A DNA stretch of 64,000 nucleotides from positions 14,088,501 through 14,152,500 of the forward strand of contig NC_090780.1 of assembly GCF_040054535.1 (NCBI RefSeq), in the 5' to 3' direction. The notes below the pieces were generated by a model. It made no database searches, had not been told where the DNA came from, and saw nothing but the letters and a program-made list of their open reading frames with translations. This document shows, piece by piece, positions 52,405 to 64,000 of this stretch. This DNA comes from Antennarius striatus. Its lineage: Eukaryota > Chordata > Actinopteri > Lophiiformes > Antennariidae. Each line of letters opens with the position of its first letter. Within the stretch, counting starts at the first letter, position 1. The position numbers and the translations under genes are program-made.

Positions 52405-52559
52405 TATTAAAATATTTTTCCGTCTTGCAGCGGTTCTTTTTAACGCCAGTAAATCCACCATTAAAAAAAGCTATCACAACAAAGAACATCAGATGGCTCA
52501 TGCAGATAACCCAAAAATAATGGAAAAGTGACCTGTATTTATGCTGTATAAATATACAC

Positions 52560-52890
52560 CGAATAAAGTCTTTGCACATGCAGACCATTAATAGGCAGAC
52601 CCCAATCCCCACACCCCCATCTTCCATCTATCTTACACAGATCTGCTCCAGTAAATGATGCATTCCCAGCAATAGATGTATTTGTTGCGCGAGTTTGAAA
52701 AGGCGGTGATAATCTGGGAGGGAGAGATAAGAAATGCCATTTATTCCGCGGCACTTTGGAGCCTATTTCCCGGGCCGATCAACCCCATTCTCCCCGACAC
52801 CTCCAGCAGCGCGCTGATAACGATTAGGCTATTTATTATCTTCACAAAGAACAAAGATTAGCCAGCACCGATGAAAAATTACCCCAGGAT
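52560..52890. promoter_or_regulatory. Candidate distal enhancer upstream of gata2
   Basis: This is a compositionally distinct, less AT-rich block in an AT-rich desert, 3.3-3.6 kb before the gata2 start codon. It has four GATA motifs within 135 bp: TGATAA 52707-52712, AGATAAG 52725-52731, TGATAA 52815-52820 and TTATC (GATAA on minus) 52836-52840. SOX-like ACAAAG words lie at 52844-52857. Complexity is high and no repeat similarity was seen, as expected of a conserved non-coding element. Conservation itself cannot be tested here. Confidence 0.45.
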
Positions 52891-53050
52891 GGGTTAAATC
52901 AGTGGGACCCAAGGATCCTACCAGCATTGGATTTTTCTTTCTCTCTTGAAATGTAAAAACACACGTCAAAAAGAGGAGAAAATAATTGTTCAGATGCTTT
53001 AATAACAACTTTAAAGATGAAAAATACGTCTGACATTAATAAAATATATT

Positions 53051-53080
53051 ATATTATGTATTATTTATAATACATAATAT
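53051..53080. repeat. 14-bp AT-rich inverted repeat, 2-nt loop
   Basis: Positions 53051-53064 pair exactly with 53067-53080 around TT. It is AT-rich, so it is less surprising than the other hairpins. Confidence 0.85.
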
Positions 53081-53350
53081 TATAAATAAATTATAATTTC
53101 GATTAAATCTCACACCATAAACGTCTACAGTACCTAAAAAAAAAGGACAAAATTATAACAAACATAAAATAACATAACATAACATAGTGACGTTTCATTT
53201 GTGTTTTTCGTTTTATGATATGACTATCAGTGGTATTTAGATGCCATGCATGGCCACCTCTCTCCAGGGCTCGGGTGAGAGAAAGAGCAGTTTAAAAAAG
53301 GCGGATTGAATTAATGTCAAATACTAAAATGGAAGTGGATGTTCGCAGCC

Positions 53351-53365
53351 GATAAGGTTTTATCT
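53351..53365. promoter_or_regulatory. Inverted pair of GATA sites
   Basis: GATAAG (53351-53356) and TTATCT (53360-53365, AGATAA on minus) form a near-palindromic GATA pair about 2.8 kb upstream of the gata2 ATG. Such paired sites bind GATA factors strongly. Function here is inferred. Confidence 0.4.
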
Positions 53366-54415
53366 CCACGTCAGATCAGAAGGGCTCACACTCCAAGCAT
53401 GTGTATTTCAACATTATCATGCTGATGAGCTCTAATACAACCACGCTTGTCCCTCCGGTGTGTTCCGCTTTCTTCACTCTACACGGTAGATTTCCTCTTA
53501 AGACGATTTGAAAAGACTGGTCTCTGTATAAATAATCACATTTGGTTCTTCACAGAGCCTTAAATTTCTACCCCGAGTTGCTGTTCGTGGTGGATCTGAA
53601 CAGGCCATAGTCGAAGGAAGTGTTTTAAATGTAGATGGATGTGATTCCCTCTTAAAACGCGTTTTACGTTTGTTTAACATGAGTTGCAATAAAGAAAACA
53701 AATGAGAATAGGCGCGTCTGCGAGGTCTATGGGTCCAGTCCCTCAGCAGAGAGGGCTTCATCGTTGACCATCACAGTTATCAAGAGATTTGACCATCACA
53801 GTTCAGTTAGCAGGCGGATGTTGGCGCCAGTATTAGAGTTTAAAGAAAGATTTGGCCACTGGCTTACTAAAATGCAGAGAGGTCACCCTTCTGGAACTGT
53901 TGGATCTCCTGACAGACAGACGGACGGACGGACGGACAGACAGACAGATAGACAGAAAGGTATAGGCAGACATAGAAAAAAAAGAGAGAAAACAACACAT
54001 CAAAAATATTTGAAAAGTGGATATAGCATACACGTTGTTTTTTATGTATGTCTCCAAGATGACAAGGTGAGAACACTTTCAATTTATTTATAATCTAATC
54101 TAATCTAATCTGTATAGTCCACCTTGTTTTTTTCATGCAGGAATCATTCATGGAGTGCTTCCAAATCAAAGCAGTCAGGAGGCTGTGGGCCAACTTGATA
54201 TGTATTATTAATGCTGCCACGATGAAAATATCGACTGTGTCCTTGCTCGATTTCATCCTGTGGGATTACAGAACATTCTCTTTATTTTTCTTTCTTTATA
54301 TAATTTTTTTTTTTAAATGTGAATTCCTTTTTGCGTAAATCTTTTGGTTTTGTGTCGACGTGATTAACTGGTAATTTGGCTTTTGTGAATAAACGTGATT
54401 TTAAAAATAAATTGT

Positions 54416-54751
<336 letters not shown>

Positions 54752-55539
54752 CCACATCTCTGCAAAGGTAAAAGATGAACAGACATGTTGCGTAACACGC
54801 ATCACGCCATAAAAATGATAATCCATTTACCTATATTTAAAGTTGAATTTTTGTTGTTTCTTTATGTATAAAACAAACAATAAAAAGGTGTTAAATTAAC
54901 CATATCGTTAGTGAATTTAATCTGTTTGAAAATACTATTTTTAAACGTCTTCTTCGATCCTGTGGATGGAACATTGGGGGTAATGCTGCACATGAAGCTG
55001 TGCCACACACAACTCACTGATGAAAGTTTCCTGCATGAGACTCTCATGCAGGGAGCGAGTCGTTTCTAGTCTCCTTTCTAAAAGCACATAAAGGATGTGG
55101 ACAGCAGCGCTATGGCGTGACTCCTTGCCTCTGGGTTGGCCAGTATAGATTCATCTAAGATCGGTATCATCCAACCCACTGGCGTGGTTGCTTTACCTTT
55201 CAGAAATTATTATACCTAATCGTTGTTTAGAAAAAACGTAGAAGATCTATTGGTTTAAATGGATAGAATATTACATCCTACCGTGCTTTGGAAATATCAC
55301 TGCTGATGTCTGTGTTGAATAAATCAGCAGAATTTGTAAGAAAAGGTTGAAGACTTTCATCCACGAAACTTCAGTTCACTTCAGAACTGAAGACTAGATT
55401 CAACACAGAGATCTACTATGGCCTGGATGACAGAATCTCCACAGACAGGACCAATAATCATACATTACACTCTTTGATCATAAAGCAACAGGATACACCT
55501 ATCCACGTGAATATGATAGAAACATCTCAGTGATTTTTC

Positions 55540-56142
55540 TGGCTTGAAGAACCGCCTCTGAGCTTTTACAAAGCTGCTGCGCAATTGGCTGAATGAAGAA
55601 TTTAATAGTGGCTCCGCCTTTGAGAGAGACAAGCCTGGCCCCGCTGTCAGCCACGGGTGGACGTGTTGCTTTAAGTCCCGGTGGATGGAGGAGTTTACTC
55701 TGACAAACACTCACCAAACCTAGAGAACACCAGCAGGAGCTTAACCTGGACGAGGGACAGTTTTCCTGAAAAGGCGCTGATCAGATGCTGTGGATACAAT
55801 AATCTGGTAGTGAGTAACGCATCTTCCCGATTGTTTTGAATGAAAACGCGCAAAAGTAGGAGACGAATTCATGTCAACCAAATATGGATGTTTATGAAGC
55901 TGCATCGCAGCATTATCCACGGGAGCTCTGCGTCTGAAGAGCTGATGCTTTAAGGCTGAGCGACAGCTTTAAATTATTAACACCTGATGTTTGCTTGTTG
56001 TAGGTTTCCAGTGTCAAACTAAGGGAAAGTCACAGGAACCAAAACACATCTGTCGCCTAGAGCGCATGGACAGAGTAAAGGACAAGTACTGCTTACCCTT
56101 TTTTCTCTGCCTGGATACTGCTGAACCCGACGCGCTTCAGAG
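55540..56142 (+). promoter_or_regulatory. gata2: gata2 proximal promoter and 5' UTR exons (predicted)
   Basis: An inverted CCAAT (ATTGG in GCAATTGGCTG, near 55580) and a GC-box-like CTCCGCC (55612-55618) precede a likely untranslated exon. That exon ends at 55809 at a strong donor (gtgagtaac). The next acceptor is TTGTTGTAG at 55995-56003 or TTTCCAG ending at 56011. The leader then runs to the ATG at 56143. Vertebrate GATA2 genes have untranslated first exons, which fits. The exact start site and acceptor are uncertain. Confidence 0.45.
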
Positions 56143-62846
<6,704 letters not shown>

Positions 62847-63560
62847 GGGGGTGAGGAGAAGACCTATTGTATAGTAATGCTGGGGAACCTGACCTGGTTG
62901 TATGAGCAGGAATGATGGTATTACAGACAGAGATGTCGTGAAGACTGTATTGAGTGATTATGCCAATGGTCAGTGGTGGATACATGTATTAAGGGCGAAA
63001 GGACATTTTCTTTAACATATGATTATTATTAACATTATTTACAGGTACATATTTTGATGGGGTGAGATATTTGACTTCCTGTCAGGCAAGAGCGCTCATG
63101 TTAACACATAAATGTCATTGCACCTCATAGTTTAATCCCCACTGACGGCCTGAGCTTGGTGTGGATCAGCATGTGCCGAATAGTAACTGTGAATATTGTA
63201 AATGTGTGAAAATGAAGGGGATGTCCCAGATAGAGAAATCCCCTTCACAACATTAGATGAAATATGCTGGATTATTTTTTTTCCTTTGATGAACAGTTTT
63301 AAAAGAATTTTCACAAAAGAAAAAACAAAACAAAAACATTGACACTGTTTATGATGATAATTATTGTTATTCTAATAATTATTGTTATTCAGATAATTAA
63401 TTTATTTTCACTTCTTGTCTTCTTTTACTATATCACCTGAATCATAATACGGATATTGTTATCCCAGTTCTGAATATATTTTTACCTGAAGCGCTTTCTC
63501 TGAGCTGGTCGACATTTATACTAATAAGAAATAAAGAGGTCAAGTTCATTATTCCTCCTG
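62847..63560 (+). other. gata2: gata2 3' UTR and polyadenylation signal
   Basis: The last exon continues after TGA 62844-62846. AATAAA at 63530-63535, with a T-rich stretch after it, is the best signal and gives a 3' UTR of about 0.7 kb. Confidence 0.6.
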
Positions 63561-63709
63561 CTCCTTCTATTCAATAATCAATGTTTAATGTTTAAACCTT
63601 CATACTTAGATGCTGTCAAAATGTAAATGTCACTCTTCTTTAGCACAACTCTCCATCCATCTATCCATGTTGTTGTAGACGAGACAATTGCAATTGTTTA
63701 ATCTACAAC

Positions 63710-63800
63710 TGTTTTTCCGTTTTGCGGGTGATAGGTCTGCTGGACAGGTGAGAGGTGGGGTACACCCTGGACAGGACACCAGCTCACTGTGGGGCTTAAC
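63710..63800 (-). repeat. Common teleost interspersed repeat fragment
   Basis: Reverse-oriented tail: GAGAGGTGGGGTACACCCTG and GACAGGACACCAGCTCACTG, matching the family at 49612-49862. The remainder to 64000 has no recognised feature. Confidence 0.65.
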
Positions 63801-64000
63801 GCAACTAATAAAAATCAAAGTTAAAGATATTAGCAACTACGCCTATTTGTTAGTACTGCTTATTTGTGTCTTAGGCCCATTCTATGTGCATCAAGTACTA
63901 CGTAGTTTTCTATGTTTGCCTGTTGAACCCAGATGGATTTAAGAAACAACTGAATATTTTTGGTAATACACCTATGTGGTTTTTCGGCTGAGAGTTAGCA

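Overview
The window is teleost fish nuclear DNA. It is AT-rich, with very long (CA)n and (GT)n microsatellites, vertebrate-type split genes with GT-AG introns, and fish-typical transposon relics (RTE, hAT, Tc1-like, a Ty3/gypsy-type element and a tRNA-derived SINE). No species can be named from the sequence. Every exon set below was joined by hand from splice sites and reading phase. All five CDSs close in frame.

Layout: 1-12.5 kb is mostly relic repeats (a LINE RT fragment, a gypsy-like integrase relic, a Tc1-like relic and LINE scraps). It also holds one CpG-rich candidate first exon at 3717-3759. From 12.5 to 19.4 kb is pfkfb4 (+, 14 coding exons, 474 aa), a bifunctional glycolysis regulator. 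arpc4 (-, 23373-19976, 168 aa), an Arp2/3 subunit, meets it tail to tail with poly(A) signals about 90 bp apart. rab7a (-, 29212-26164, 207 aa), the late-endosome GTPase, has a non-coding first exon near 32.8-33.1 kb and a CRE-like site upstream. At 35.9-39.3 kb is a six-exon gene for a secreted fibrinogen-domain protein (about 415 aa), with a Tc1-like element in intron 2. From 39.3 to 55.7 kb is a gene-poor stretch with LINE, hAT and short interspersed repeats, several microsatellites and GATA-rich candidate enhancers. From 55.7 to 63.5 kb is gata2 (+, 5 coding exons, 456 aa), with an intronic element that closely resembles the known Gata2 +9.5/i4 enhancer.

The human orthologues of pfkfb4, arpc4, rab7a and gata2 all lie on chromosome 3 (RAB7A and GATA2 together at 3q21), so this is a conserved syntenic block. 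With the intron enhancer, it points to the gata2a-type paralogue. The genes do not form a pathway; their proximity is historical, and the 39-56 kb region probably serves as regulatory territory for gata2.

The least expected features are: a phase-compatible candidate alternative first exon of pfkfb4; a set of near-perfect short inverted repeats with 1-4 nt loops between 27 and 57 kb; the fibrinogen-domain gene with an unfamiliar N-terminus; and the GATA2 intronic enhancer candidate. I saw no CRISPR array, tRNA gene, rRNA gene or prokaryote-like system.
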